DNA from: Nautiliaceae bacterium
Lineage (GTDB): Bacteria; Campylobacterota; Campylobacteria; Campylobacterales; Nautiliaceae
Direction: 5' to 3'
Length of the DNA: 58,952 nt
Assembly: GCA_027062625.1 (NCBI GenBank)
Contig: JAMOSZ010000005.1
Span: 1 to 58,952, forward strand
A program made the translations under genes and the position numbers. Below the pieces are notes generated by a model, which saw only the letters and a list, made by a program, of their open reading frames with translations, was not told the origin of the DNA and did not search any database. Of this stretch, positions 45,018 through 55,926 are shown piece after piece. Numbering within the stretch: position 1 is the first letter of the stretch; each line of letters starts with the position of its first letter.

Positions 45018-45105
45018 CTATTGATGCTTTAATCTTGTTTATATTTCTATTTTATATTCCTATGCTTATTTAGGATAAATTAACAAATAAGTAAGTCTTT
45101 TGTGA

Positions 45106-45111
45106 TATAAT
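45106..45111 (+). promoter_or_regulatory. Promoter -10 of the MlaF-like gene
   Basis: TATAAT in the context TTTTGTGATATAATCC. The predicted start of transcription (about 45118) leaves a very short leader before the TTG at 45138. The rest of the 105-bp gap after mutS7 is AT-rich without other visible signal. Confidence 0.6.
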
Positions 45112-45137
45112 CCCCTAAAATTTTGGCGGGGGTTTTT

Positions 45138-45899
45138 TTGATTAAGATAAGGCATTTAAAAAAGGCTTTTGGAGATAAAGTTGTTTTAAAAGATGTAAAT
45201 CTTGATATTTACGATGGTAAAATTACCTACATTTTAGGACTCTCAGGACAAGGAAAATCTACTATTATTAAACATATTGTTGGGCTTTTAAAGCCAACTT
45301 CTGGTGATATTTGGGTTGATGATATAAATGTTGCAAAAGCTTCTTTACAAGAGCTTTATAAGGTTAGAAAAAGAGTTGGATTTACTTTTCAAGAGGGGGC
45401 ATTATTTGATAGTATGAATATTTATGAAAATGTGGCGTTTCCTTTAAAAGAACATACAAAGCTAAAAGAAGCTGAAATAAAAAGAGAAGTTTTTAGAGTT
45501 CTTGAAATGGTAGGGCTTGATGCAAAAAGGGTAGCTTATCTTTATCCTCACGAATTAAGTGGGGGGATGAGAAAAAGAGCAGCGACTGCAAGAGCTATAA
45601 TCTTAAAACCAAAGTATGTCCTTTATGATGAACCAACAAGTGGGCTTGACCCAATTATTAGTGATAAAATTACCAGAATGATTGAGAGTTTAAACAAAAA
45701 TTATAATATGACAAGCGTTGTAATTTCTCACGATTTAAAAGAGACTTTTAAGAGTGCTGATTATGTTGCGTTTTTGTATATGGGAGAGATTATTGAGTTT
45801 GGGGATGTTGAGAGTTTTAAAGCCTCTAAAAATCCAATCGTTAGAGCCTTTATAGAAGGAAATAGTGAACTTTATGAAAAAATTGCACAAGGAGTATAA
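45138..45899 (+). CDS. MlaF-like ABC transporter ATPase
   Basis: About 253 aa. Walker A GLSGQGKST, signature LSGGMRKRAATARA and Walker B VLYDEPTSGLDP are those of the MlaF/Ttg2A ATPases for phospholipid trafficking to or from the outer membrane. There is no ATG; I choose the TTG at 45138 because the GGCGGGGG block lies 7 bases upstream and it starts directly at the first conserved strand (IKIRHLKKAF). No MlaE permease or MlaD gene is adjacent. Confidence 0.85.
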   Translation: MIKIRHLKKAFGDKVVLKDVNLDIYDGKITYILGLSGQGKSTIIKHIVGLLKPTSGDIWVDDINVAKASLQELYKVRKRVGFTFQEGALFDSMNIYENVAFPLKEHTKLKEAEIKREVFRVLEMVGLDAKRVAYLYPHELSGGMRKRAATARAIILKPKYVLYDEPTSGLDPIISDKITRMIESLNKNYNMTSVVISHDLKETFKSADYVAFLYMGEIIEFGDVESFKASKNPIVRAFIEGNSELYEKIAQGV

Positions 45900-46628
45900 A
45901 TGAGATTTTTTATGATATTTTTGGGTAGTGTTTTGTTTTTATTTGCTTATAGTGCCAAGGTTGAGCCTTTTGATGTGTATGAGGTAGCTTCTCCGGTAGC
46001 TGGGCAGGTTATAAAAGTTAGAAAAGATAAAGAAGCTCAGGTATTTAAAGGGGAGCTTGTAAAGATTGATGATGCAGTTGATAAAATTGAGCTTAGAAAT
46101 ATAAATGCTCAGATTGATATTTTAAAAAGTGAGATTCAAAATCAAGCTTCAATTGTTAGAAGAAAGTATGAAACTTATTTAAGATATAAAGCTTTAAAAA
46201 CAAAATCTCTTGAAGAGAAAAATTTGAAGTATTATGATTATATGCTTGCTAAAAATCAGCTTCTCTCTTTAAAGTCTCAACTTAGCAATCTTGAAGCAAA
46301 CAGAGCCAAAATTCTTGATACGATTAATAAAAAGTCTATTAAAGTTAATGGATATGTTAATCAAATTTATGTTGATAAATATAATTATGTAACTCCTGGG
46401 ACAAAAATTGCAGAAGTTAATGATATTTCAAAAGAGAAACTTACAATTTATATCCCTATTGATAAGATGAAAAGATTTAAAGAAGTTTATATTAATGGCA
46501 AAAAAAGTAACTTTAAAATATACAAAACTTGGATAGTGCCAGATAAAAAGTATGTTACAAGTTATAAAGTTGAACTTGTTGGAAGTGGACTTAGGATAGG
46601 AGAAATTGTGGAAGTAGAGTTAAAATAA
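45900..46628 (+). CDS. Exported HlyD-like periplasmic adaptor protein
   Basis: 242 aa with a signal peptide (first ~16 residues). A biotinyl-lipoyl-like hairpin (VASPVAGQVIKVRKDKEAQVFKGELV) and a coiled coil (about 65-140) resemble membrane fusion proteins of efflux systems. The second lipoyl half follows (VNGYVNQIYVDKYNYVTPGTKIAEV). It starts at the stop of the ATPase gene and so is its likely partner. Which permease they use is unclear. Confidence 0.75.
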   Translation: MRFFMIFLGSVLFLFAYSAKVEPFDVYEVASPVAGQVIKVRKDKEAQVFKGELVKIDDAVDKIELRNINAQIDILKSEIQNQASIVRRKYETYLRYKALKTKSLEEKNLKYYDYMLAKNQLLSLKSQLSNLEANRAKILDTINKKSIKVNGYVNQIYVDKYNYVTPGTKIAEVNDISKEKLTIYIPIDKMKRFKEVYINGKKSNFKIYKTWIVPDKKYVTSYKVELVGSGLRIGEIVEVELK

Positions 46629-47726
46629 CTACTCCCACTTTTTAATTACATCTTTAAAAATTTTTGAGAGTTTAATAACTTCTTCTTTGGTTGTTCTTTC
46701 GTTTGGAGCGTGGATTGTATCGTTTTTTACTCCAAACTCAACTACCTTTACTCCATATTCGGCAAAAAATCTTGCATCACTTGTTCCACCGGCAGTTGAA
46801 TGTTTTGGAGTTATGTTTGTCTCTTTTTTAATTGCTTTATCAAGCATTGTTACAACTTTTGTGTTAGGGTCTGTAATAAAAGGTTTTGCACTCTCTTTTA
46901 GAGTTAGAGTGTAATTCATATCTTTGAAGTGTTTATGGATAAATTTTTGTATTTTTTCTTTGTCTGTTTGAGTATTGTTTCTTACATTAAACATCATTTT
47001 AAGTTCCCCGGGAGTAACATTTGTAACCTCCATTCCAGCTCTTATATCAGTTACTACAAATTTACTTGGTGCAAAATACTCATCTCCTTTGTCTAAATCT
47101 ACTCCGGCAATTTTGTGTAAAACTTGCGCAACTTTATGAATAGGATTTATTGATTTTTCTGGATAAGCAGCATGTCCTTGAAGTCCTATTTTTTTTAAAA
47201 CTCCGTTAATTGAGCCTCTTCTTCCAATTTTAATTACATCTCCAAATTCTCTCTCACAAGTTGGCTCGGCTACTATTGCATAATCTGGTAGCATATTTTT
47301 CTTTTTTAAAATTTCAAGCATATACTTTGTTCCCCAAATTGCATCTCCTTCTTCATCGCTTGTAATAAGTGCGCTAAGAGTTCCATTGAAATTTTTAGCG
47401 TTTTTCATAGCCCATAAAAATGCAGCAAGTCCACTCTTCATATCTTGGGCTCCTCTTGCGTATATTTTTCCATCTCTCTCAACTGGTTCAAACGGGTCAC
47501 TCTCCCATCCATCACCAGGAGGTACTACATCAATATGCCCTCCAAAACATAAATGCTCTCCATCTCCAAATTTTTTGTAAATAAATAGATTTTTGACTCC
47601 TTCTTTTTGAGTCTCTATTACTTCAAAGTTATTTAAATAATCTTTTATAAATTCCATTGCTCCATCGTCATTTGGAGTTATTGATTTGAATTTAAGTAAG
47701 GTTTTAAAAAGAGAAATAACATCCAT
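46629..47726 (-). CDS. dapE: DapE, succinyl-diaminopimelate desuccinylase
   Basis: 365 aa M20-family metallohydrolase. Zinc-site motifs GGHIDVVPPGDGW, RGAQDMKSG, SDEEGDAIWGT and the C-terminal GGTSDARFF are the DapE pattern. It makes LL-diaminopimelate for lysine and peptidoglycan. It is convergent with the adaptor gene with no gap, and divergent from the next M20 gene, sharing a 45-bp intergenic region. Confidence 0.95.
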   Translation of the reverse strand: MDVISLFKTLLKFKSITPNDDGAMEFIKDYLNNFEVIETQKEGVKNLFIYKKFGDGEHLCFGGHIDVVPPGDGWESDPFEPVERDGKIYARGAQDMKSGLAAFLWAMKNAKNFNGTLSALITSDEEGDAIWGTKYMLEILKKKNMLPDYAIVAEPTCEREFGDVIKIGRRGSINGVLKKIGLQGHAAYPEKSINPIHKVAQVLHKIAGVDLDKGDEYFAPSKFVVTDIRAGMEVTNVTPGELKMMFNVRNNTQTDKEKIQKFIHKHFKDMNYTLTLKESAKPFITDPNTKVVTMLDKAIKKETNITPKHSTAGGTSDARFFAEYGVKVVEFGVKNDTIHAPNERTTKEEVIKLSKIFKDVIKKWE

Positions 47727-47747
47727 TTTTGCCCTTTTGTTTTTTGA

Positions 47748-47753
47748 TATAAT
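47748..47753 (+). promoter_or_regulatory. Promoter -10 of the M20 amidohydrolase gene
   Basis: TATAAT in the context TTTTTTGATATAATA, 24 bp before the ATG, in the short divergent region with dapE. Confidence 0.6.
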
Positions 47754-47771
47754 ATAAAAAAAAGGGCGAAT

Positions 47772-48929
47772 ATGGAAAAGATTATAGCTGAAATTGATAA
47801 ATTAAAATCCAAAATCATAGAGATTAGACGCCATATTCATATGTATCCAGACCTCTCAGGAGAAGAGTATCCAACAAGAGATTATGTAAAAAACATTTTG
47901 GAAAAAGAAAATATAAAAACAAAAACTTTTAAAAATCACGCAGGGATGGTTGTAGATATAAAAGTAGATAAAAAACTTCCAATAATTGCATTTAGAGCAG
48001 ATATGGATGCTTTGCCTATTCAAGAAGAAAATAATATACCTTACAAATCAAGAAAAGATGGGATAATGCATGCGTGTGGGCATGATGGACATACGGCAAT
48101 ACTTACGGGATTTTTACTTGCTTGTAATAGACACAAAGATAAATTGCCTTTTAATATAAGAGGGATTTTTCAGCATAAAGAAGAGGTAATGAATGGGGGG
48201 AGTGAAGATTTAATAAGAGATGGCGCACTTGAAGGGGTTAGTGCTATTTTTGGGCTTCATATGTATCCATATTTAAAAACGGGAGAGATTGGGTATAAGT
48301 ATGGTGAAATGATGGCGAGTGCTGATAGTTTTGAGATTGAAATTTTTGGTAAAAGTTCTCATGGAGCAAGACCACATGAGGGGGTTGATGCGATTTTAAC
48401 AGCATCTCTTGTAGTAAATTCAATAAATCATATAGTAAGCAGAAAAATAGACCCACTCCATCCAGCGGTTATTTCGTTTGGCACTATTGAGGGTGGAAAG
48501 GCTGCTAATATTATATGCGATTATGTAAAACTTAGTGGAACAGTTAGGACTTTAAACGATAAAGTAAGACAAAATATTAAAGAGATGATGGATGAGGCTA
48601 TTAGTGGGATTTGTAAGTCAATGGGGGCTAAGTATAATTTTAATTATATTTTTGGAAATCCTGAGCTTATAAATGACGATAAGATGGTAGATGTTGTAAT
48701 AAAGGCTGCTAAAAAGTTTGCAAAGCCTATTGATTTAAGACTTCCAGTAATGGGTGGGGAAGATTTTGCTAATTATTTAAAAGTAGTAAAAGGAGCGTTT
48801 TTTAGACTTGGTAGTTGTAATGGAAAAAATACGTGTTATCCTCAGCATCATCCAAGGTTTGATATTGATGAGGAGAGTTTGGTAATTGGAGCAAAAATAT
48901 TTGCGGGGATTTTAAAGGAGCTAAAATGA
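47772..48929 (+). CDS. M20 family N-acyl-amino-acid amidohydrolase (hippurate hydrolase-like)
   Basis: 385 aa. Conserved metal-binding HACGHDGHTA (near residue 98), FRADMDALPI, and GSHGARPHEGVDA-type blocks identify the HipO/AmaA-like peptidase M20D group. It removes acyl groups from amino acids; the preferred substrate cannot be read. It overlaps the acetyltransferase gene by 4 bp, so an acylation/deacylation pair is possible. Confidence 0.88.
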   Translation: MEKIIAEIDKLKSKIIEIRRHIHMYPDLSGEEYPTRDYVKNILEKENIKTKTFKNHAGMVVDIKVDKKLPIIAFRADMDALPIQEENNIPYKSRKDGIMHACGHDGHTAILTGFLLACNRHKDKLPFNIRGIFQHKEEVMNGGSEDLIRDGALEGVSAIFGLHMYPYLKTGEIGYKYGEMMASADSFEIEIFGKSSHGARPHEGVDAILTASLVVNSINHIVSRKIDPLHPAVISFGTIEGGKAANIICDYVKLSGTVRTLNDKVRQNIKEMMDEAISGICKSMGAKYNFNYIFGNPELINDDKMVDVVIKAAKKFAKPIDLRLPVMGGEDFANYLKVVKGAFFRLGSCNGKNTCYPQHHPRFDIDEESLVIGAKIFAGILKELK

Positions 48930-49942
48930 AAGGACATAGTGGAATTTCGTCTCCTTTTTTTATTGTAAGGGGTAAGATAGATGCAATAATTAGAGATATA
49001 AAAAAAGAAGATGCAAAGGATGTGGTTGAACTTTTTAAATTAAATTACGGAGATACTTACTATAAAAAAAGTTTTTATGACCCAAAGACTTGGGTAGAGA
49101 TGGTTGAGAGTGAGAAATATTATCCAGTAGTTGCTGAGGTTAAAGGGAGAATTGTTGGGCAGTTTTTACTTACGAAAAATGATAAGTATAATGGAGAAAT
49201 TGGTGCTGTTGTTGTGCATCCAGATTTTCAAGGAAGAGGACTTATGAATAAGATGTTTGATTATTTATTAAAAAAAGCTGAAAGTCTTGGGCTTTATGCG
49301 ATATATGGCGAAGCTATTATGTTTCACCCTTTTTCTCAAAAAGCAAATTTAAAACACGGAATGATAGAAACGGCTCTTCAACTTGGAGAAGTGGCTTCTT
49401 GGATTGCTCAAAAGGATATAAAATTTGAAAAACGCTCAGGTACGCTTGTTGGGTATAAAATTTTTAAAAAACAAAAACGCTCTTTATACGCTCCAAAGGT
49501 TTATAAAAAACTTATTTTAGATAGATACAAAAAAGCATCTCTTCCTCTCTCAAAAGCTTCTATTAGACCTATAAAAAAAAGACTCTCTCTTTGGGAAAAT
49601 AGACTTTTGAAAATTTCGGGGATTATAATAGATGGGAGAGTTAAAAATTTTGAAAATAGATTTAATCTTTTGTTTGCAAAGGCAAAATTAAGAGGAGAGA
49701 TGATTTATGCGGATATAAATTTGCACACAAGAGAGATTGAAGAAATTACCAAATTTTTAAATAAAAAGAGATTTTTTTATAGTGGGGTTTTGTTTTATAG
49801 ATATAATGGGTTTGATTATTTAAGATTGCAATTTGAAAACACTCATAATGTTGAAGAGAGATTAAATGTTTGTTATAGTGATTATTGTAAGTTTTTGAGC
49901 AAATTTGTAAGGAGAGATAAAAAAAGAGTTAGTAGACTTTAA
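48926..49942 (+). CDS. GNAT-family acetyltransferase with a C-terminal extra domain
   Basis: 338 aa. A GNAT domain (about residues 20-160) shows the acetyl-CoA loop VVVHPDFQGRGLMNKM. The remaining ~170 residues form a basic domain I cannot assign. Substrate unknown. Coupled to the amidohydrolase by a 4-bp overlap. Its end overlaps the convergent lipoprotein gene by 4 bp. Confidence 0.82.
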   Translation: MKGHSGISSPFFIVRGKIDAIIRDIKKEDAKDVVELFKLNYGDTYYKKSFYDPKTWVEMVESEKYYPVVAEVKGRIVGQFLLTKNDKYNGEIGAVVVHPDFQGRGLMNKMFDYLLKKAESLGLYAIYGEAIMFHPFSQKANLKHGMIETALQLGEVASWIAQKDIKFEKRSGTLVGYKIFKKQKRSLYAPKVYKKLILDRYKKASLPLSKASIRPIKKRLSLWENRLLKISGIIIDGRVKNFENRFNLLFAKAKLRGEMIYADINLHTREIEEITKFLNKKRFFYSGVLFYRYNGFDYLRLQFENTHNVEERLNVCYSDYCKFLSKFVRRDKKRVSRL

Positions 49943-50268
49943 AGAGGGTTTTCATAAAAAATATAAGTTTCATAGTTTGTTATTTCAAAATAGACTTTTT
50001 TCTCTCCTTTGTCTACTTTGTAATTAAAATTTTTATCAATATATCCATATCCGAATCTATAAGGGCGAGGTAAATTATCATCAGTTCCGTGAGCGGTTGT
50101 AAGTTTATCCACTTTTAAAAATCTCATAACAAGTTTCCCTCCACTATAAATATCCACAACTCCATTAACTCCGGTTAAATTTTGGATTGAGCGACCTATT
50201 TTGTTTTGTTGTTCCTGAGTGCATCCAAGAAGCAGTAGTAAAGATGAAATAAATATTAATTTTTTCAT
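49939..50268 (-). CDS. Small lipoprotein of unknown function
   Basis: 109 aa. The signal ends in the lipobox LLGC (Cys16), so the protein is predicted to be lipid-anchored. The mature part has strand-rich segments (GVVDIYSGGKLVMRFLKVDKLTT, FGYGYIDKNFNYKVDKG) and is like small lipoproteins common in Campylobacterota; no function is known to me. A minus-strand TATAAT (50301-50296) lies about 28 bp upstream. Confidence 0.8.
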   Translation of the reverse strand: MKKLIFISSLLLLLGCTQEQQNKIGRSIQNLTGVNGVVDIYSGGKLVMRFLKVDKLTTAHGTDDNLPRPYRFGYGYIDKNFNYKVDKGEKKVYFEITNYETYIFYENPL

Positions 50269-50411
50269 TGCTTGACCTTTTTGTATTTTTGTAATATTAT
50301 AACAAAAAAGGAAGCTTTTTGCTCACAAACCTTAGCAATATTTAATCAACTTTTTTAATGAAAGAGATATAAAATTATTGACTAAGTTAAATGAAATTTT
50401 TGCAAATTTGA

Positions 50412-52470
<2,059 letters not shown>

Positions 52471-52471
<1 letters not shown>

Positions 52472-52764
52472 TGGCATTAAAAGAGATAAGAAAAGTTAAA
52501 ACTCGCTTTATTACGCCAAAACTTTATAAAGTAATTTTTTTAAATGATAATTTTACTACTTTTGATTTTGTAATAGAAGTGTTAAAGTGTATTTTTCACA
52601 AAAAAGAGCAAGAGGCTATTGATTTGACCTATAAGATAGACAGAGAAGGGAGTGCAGTTGTTGGAATTTACCCTTATGAGATTGCAAGGGAAAAGATTGA
52701 TGAGACTCACAATATGGCAAGAAGTAGAGGTTTTCCATTAAGAGCTAAGATGGAGGAGGCTTAA
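52471..52764 (+). CDS. clpS: ClpS, N-degron adaptor of ClpA
   Basis: 97 aa from the ATG at 52471, which has GGAGGAG just upstream. The conserved ClpS core is visible: YKVIFLNDNFTTFDFVIEVLKCIF, then DLTYKIDREGSAVVGIYPYEIAREK. It brings proteins with bulky N-terminal residues to ClpAP. It overlaps clpA by one base and shares an operon with clpA and aat, the complete bacterial N-degron set apart from ClpP. Confidence 0.95.
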
Positions 52765-54947
52765 TGAATATTACAGAAAATCTAAAAATTATTTTACAAA
52801 ACATAGTAGAAGAGGCAAAATTACGCCATCAAGAATATATTACAATTGACCACGCTTTTTATGTTTTATTAAGAGATAGTGAAGTGATAAAAGATATTTT
52901 AAAAGATTTTTATGTAGATGTTGATTATATTATAAGAGGGCTTGATTATTATCTTGATACTTTTATTGAAAAGAGTTTAGAAGTTGCTTTTCCAAAAGAG
53001 ACGCAAGCTTTAAAACAAGCAGTAAGTAGGATGTTTGCACATGTAGAAGGAATTAATAAGCATTATGCTGATGAAGTTGATTTTTTTACATCTTTGCTTG
53101 AATTTGAAGAGAGTTATGCGGTGCAGCTTTTAAGAGAATTTAATGTATCAAGAGTTGATATTTTAGAGTATTTAAGCGATATGGATACTTTGCATAAAGA
53201 ACTTGAACAAGAGGAAGAAAAAAAAGAGGAATTTAAAGAGAATTTTGATGGATTTTTAGAGGAGATTACAAGTAAGGCTTTAAAATTTGATGATGTAATA
53301 GGAAGAGAAAAGGAGATAGAAAGAGTTATTGAGATTTTAGCAAGAAGAAAAAAAAACAATCCTATTTTAGTGGGAGAGCCAGGGGTTGGTAAGAGTGCTA
53401 TTGTTGAGGGACTTGCTAAGAGGATAAAAAGAGGGGATGTGCCAGAGTTTTTAAAGGATAAAAAGATTTATTCTCTTGATGTTGGAGGGCTTATTGCTGG
53501 GACTAAGTATAGAGGAGAGTTTGAGAAAAAGTTAAAAAAAGTTTTAAGCCTCTTAAAAAAAGAGGATGAGCCAATTTTATTTATTGATGAAATTCATACT
53601 ATCGTAGGAGCTGGGGCGGCTGGTGAGAGTAGCTTAGATATTGCAAACATTCTAAAACCAGCCCTTGCAAGAGGAGAGATTAGATGTATTGGGGCTACTA
53701 CTTATGATGAGTATAAAAATAGGATTGAAAAAGATAAAGCATTAGAGAGAAGATTTCAAAAGCTTGATGTAAAAGAGCCGTCAATTAAAAATACCATAAA
53801 AATCTTAGAAGGGCTAAAACCAAGATATGAAGAGTTTCATAATGTAAAGTATTCAAAAGAGGCTATCAAGTCAGCGGCTTTTTTGGCAAAAAAGTATCTT
53901 AGAGAAAAATTCCTCCCAGATAGTGCGATTGATTTAATTGATGAAGCTGGGGCTAAATTTAAGCTAAAAGGTAAAAAAGTTATTAAAAAAAGCGATATTG
54001 AAGAAGTTATTTCACATATTGCCAATATTCCAAAAGAATCAGCAACTCATAATGAGATTGAAAAAATAAAAACTCTTGAAGAGAAGCTAAAACAAAAAGT
54101 CTTTGGTCAAGATGAAGCTATAAAAGAGCTTATAAAGGTGATAAAACGCAAAAAAGCTGGGTTAACCCGCGATGATAAGCCAATTGGAAGTTTTTTATTT
54201 GTTGGTCCAACAGGAGTTGGGAAGACTGAAATTGCAAAACAACTTGCATCATTACTTGGGATTGAGTTTATAAGATTTGATATGAGTGAGTATCAAGAAA
54301 AACACTCAGTCTCAAAACTTATCGGTTCGCCTCCTGGTTATGTTGGATATGAAAAAGGGGGACTTTTAACAGAAGTTATAAGAAAACATCCTCATGCAGT
54401 TTTGCTTTTGGATGAAATTGAAAAAGCTCATCCAGATATTGTGCAAGTTTTGCTTCAAGTTATGGATAATGCAACTCTAAGAGATAATGAGGGTAGGATT
54501 GCTGATTTTAGAAATGTTATTTTGATAATGACAAGTAATCTTGGAGTAGGAGAAGGGAGTGCGCCAGGATTTTTATCCCAGCAGAGTAATTTTAAAGAGG
54601 AAGCAATTGAGAGGTTTTTTGCACCGGAGTTTATAAATAGACTTGATGCGATTGTAAAATTTAAGCCGCTTGGAGTGAGTGAAGTTGTACTTATTGTTAA
54701 TAAGTTTATTGATGAGCTTCAAGAAAAACTAAATAAACGCAAAATAAAATTAACTCTTACCAAAAAGGCAAAAGAAGCCCTTGCTAAAAAGGGATATTCT
54801 TTAAAATTTGGAGCAAGACCACTCTCTCGCGTAATTGAAGAGGTTATTGTTGAGCCTTTGAGTGAGAAGATAGTATTTGAAGATTTAAAAAATAGCGAAG
54901 TAGTGGTTGATTATGATAAAGATTTTGTTATAAAGAGGAAGCAATGA
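52764..54947 (+). CDS. clpA: ClpA, ATPase of the ClpAP protease
   Basis: 727 aa. An N-terminal Clp domain binds ClpS. Two AAA modules follow, with Walker A GEPGVGKSA (near residue 210) and GPTGVGKTE (near residue 490), Walker B LFIDEIHT and LLLDEIEKAHP. The C-terminal domain has the ClpP-loop region. It unfolds substrates and feeds them to ClpP. Length is normal. Overlaps aat by 4 bp. Confidence 0.96.
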   Translation: MNITENLKIILQNIVEEAKLRHQEYITIDHAFYVLLRDSEVIKDILKDFYVDVDYIIRGLDYYLDTFIEKSLEVAFPKETQALKQAVSRMFAHVEGINKHYADEVDFFTSLLEFEESYAVQLLREFNVSRVDILEYLSDMDTLHKELEQEEEKKEEFKENFDGFLEEITSKALKFDDVIGREKEIERVIEILARRKKNNPILVGEPGVGKSAIVEGLAKRIKRGDVPEFLKDKKIYSLDVGGLIAGTKYRGEFEKKLKKVLSLLKKEDEPILFIDEIHTIVGAGAAGESSLDIANILKPALARGEIRCIGATTYDEYKNRIEKDKALERRFQKLDVKEPSIKNTIKILEGLKPRYEEFHNVKYSKEAIKSAAFLAKKYLREKFLPDSAIDLIDEAGAKFKLKGKKVIKKSDIEEVISHIANIPKESATHNEIEKIKTLEEKLKQKVFGQDEAIKELIKVIKRKKAGLTRDDKPIGSFLFVGPTGVGKTEIAKQLASLLGIEFIRFDMSEYQEKHSVSKLIGSPPGYVGYEKGGLLTEVIRKHPHAVLLLDEIEKAHPDIVQVLLQVMDNATLRDNEGRIADFRNVILIMTSNLGVGEGSAPGFLSQQSNFKEEAIERFFAPEFINRLDAIVKFKPLGVSEVVLIVNKFIDELQEKLNKRKIKLTLTKKAKEALAKKGYSLKFGARPLSRVIEEVIVEPLSEKIVFEDLKNSEVVVDYDKDFVIKRKQ

Positions 54948-55627
54948 TAAAGGTAAATGAATATCCGCCTCTTTATTTGTTAGATGATTTTACTTTTCCA
55001 TCCCCTTATGAAGAGTTTGAGGATGGATTTATTGGAGTAAGCTATGATTTACATCCAAAAAGGCTTCTTGAAGGGTATTCAAGAGGCTTTTTCCCTTGGT
55101 ATCAGGATGAAGATGGGATGTTTCATTGGTTTGTTTTGAATGAAAGGATGCTTTTAAAAACTGATGAAGTAAAAACAACTAAGCGTCTTAGACAAAAGCT
55201 AAGAAGCAAGAAGTGGGATTTTAAGATTAATACTAGATTTGATGATGTAATAAGAATGTGTAGTGAGGTTAAAAGAAAACATGAAGATGGAACTTGGATA
55301 AATGAGGCTTTTATTGAGGCTTATACCACTTTAAATAGGCTTGGATTTGCTTTGAGTGTTGAAGCTTATTATAAAGGGGAGCTTGTTGGAGGATTTTATG
55401 GAGTTGCAATTAATAAATATTTTAGTGGTGAGAGTATGTTTCACATAAAATCAGATGCAAGTAAGCTTGCACTTATTTATTTTTGTGAGGTTTTAAGGGA
55501 TAATGGAATTGAGTTTATTGATTGTCAAGTCCCAAGCGAGCATTTAGCTTCAATGGGAGGAAAAGTTTATAAAAAAGAGGAGTTTATCCCTCTTATTCAA
55601 AAAGCATCAGGCATTTTAAAGGAGTAA
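54944..55627 (+). CDS. aat: Aat, leucyl/phenylalanyl-tRNA-protein transferase
   Basis: 227 aa with the family blocks GYSRGFFPWYQDEDGMFHW, GTWINEAFIEAYTTLNRLGFALSVEAY, GGFYGVAINKYFSGESMFH and CQVPSEHLASMGG. It adds Leu or Phe to proteins with N-terminal Lys or Arg, creating degrons read by ClpS-ClpAP. Placement directly after clpS-clpA makes the pathway explicit. Confidence 0.96.
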   Translation: MIKVNEYPPLYLLDDFTFPSPYEEFEDGFIGVSYDLHPKRLLEGYSRGFFPWYQDEDGMFHWFVLNERMLLKTDEVKTTKRLRQKLRSKKWDFKINTRFDDVIRMCSEVKRKHEDGTWINEAFIEAYTTLNRLGFALSVEAYYKGELVGGFYGVAINKYFSGESMFHIKSDASKLALIYFCEVLRDNGIEFIDCQVPSEHLASMGGKVYKKEEFIPLIQKASGILKE

Positions 55628-55629
55628 AA

Positions 55630-55926
55630 ATGAAAACACTTAAAAAATTTAGTGTGGAAGTAGAAGAAGTAAAAACAAAAATGGGAGCTTTGCTTTATAA
55701 AATCAATCTCTCTCCAACTCACTTTTTCTTAGAGCAAAATCCTCTAAAAGATTCAAAATATGCCCTTTTTTATAAAGAGTTAAAAGCAAAATATCCAGAT
55801 TTTTATATGTTTTGGGAGTTTGAGAATGGAGATTATACGGGTAGGATTTTAACTGGTATGATAATGAAAAAGGAAGGTTTTGACGATTTTGCAAGAAGGC
55901 TTTTAGAGGATAAAAAGAGTTACTAA
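55630..55926 (+). CDS. Small cytosolic protein of unknown function
   Basis: 98 aa, basic, no signal or membrane segment, no recognised motif; one aromatic-rich stretch (YPDFYMFWEFENGDYTG). It follows aat after 2 bp with AAAGGAG, so it belongs to the same operon. Its end overlaps the convergent membrane gene by 24 bp. Confidence 0.7.
   Translation: MKTLKKFSVEVEEVKTKMGALLYKINLSPTHFFLEQNPLKDSKYALFYKELKAKYPDFYMFWEFENGDYTGRILTGMIMKKEGFDDFARRLLEDKKSY

Noticed and set aside
47731-47767. Inverted repeat GCCCTTTT / AAAAGGGC between dapE and the M20 gene
   Set aside because: Explained by the two divergent ribosome sites, each AAAGGGC, facing opposite ways.
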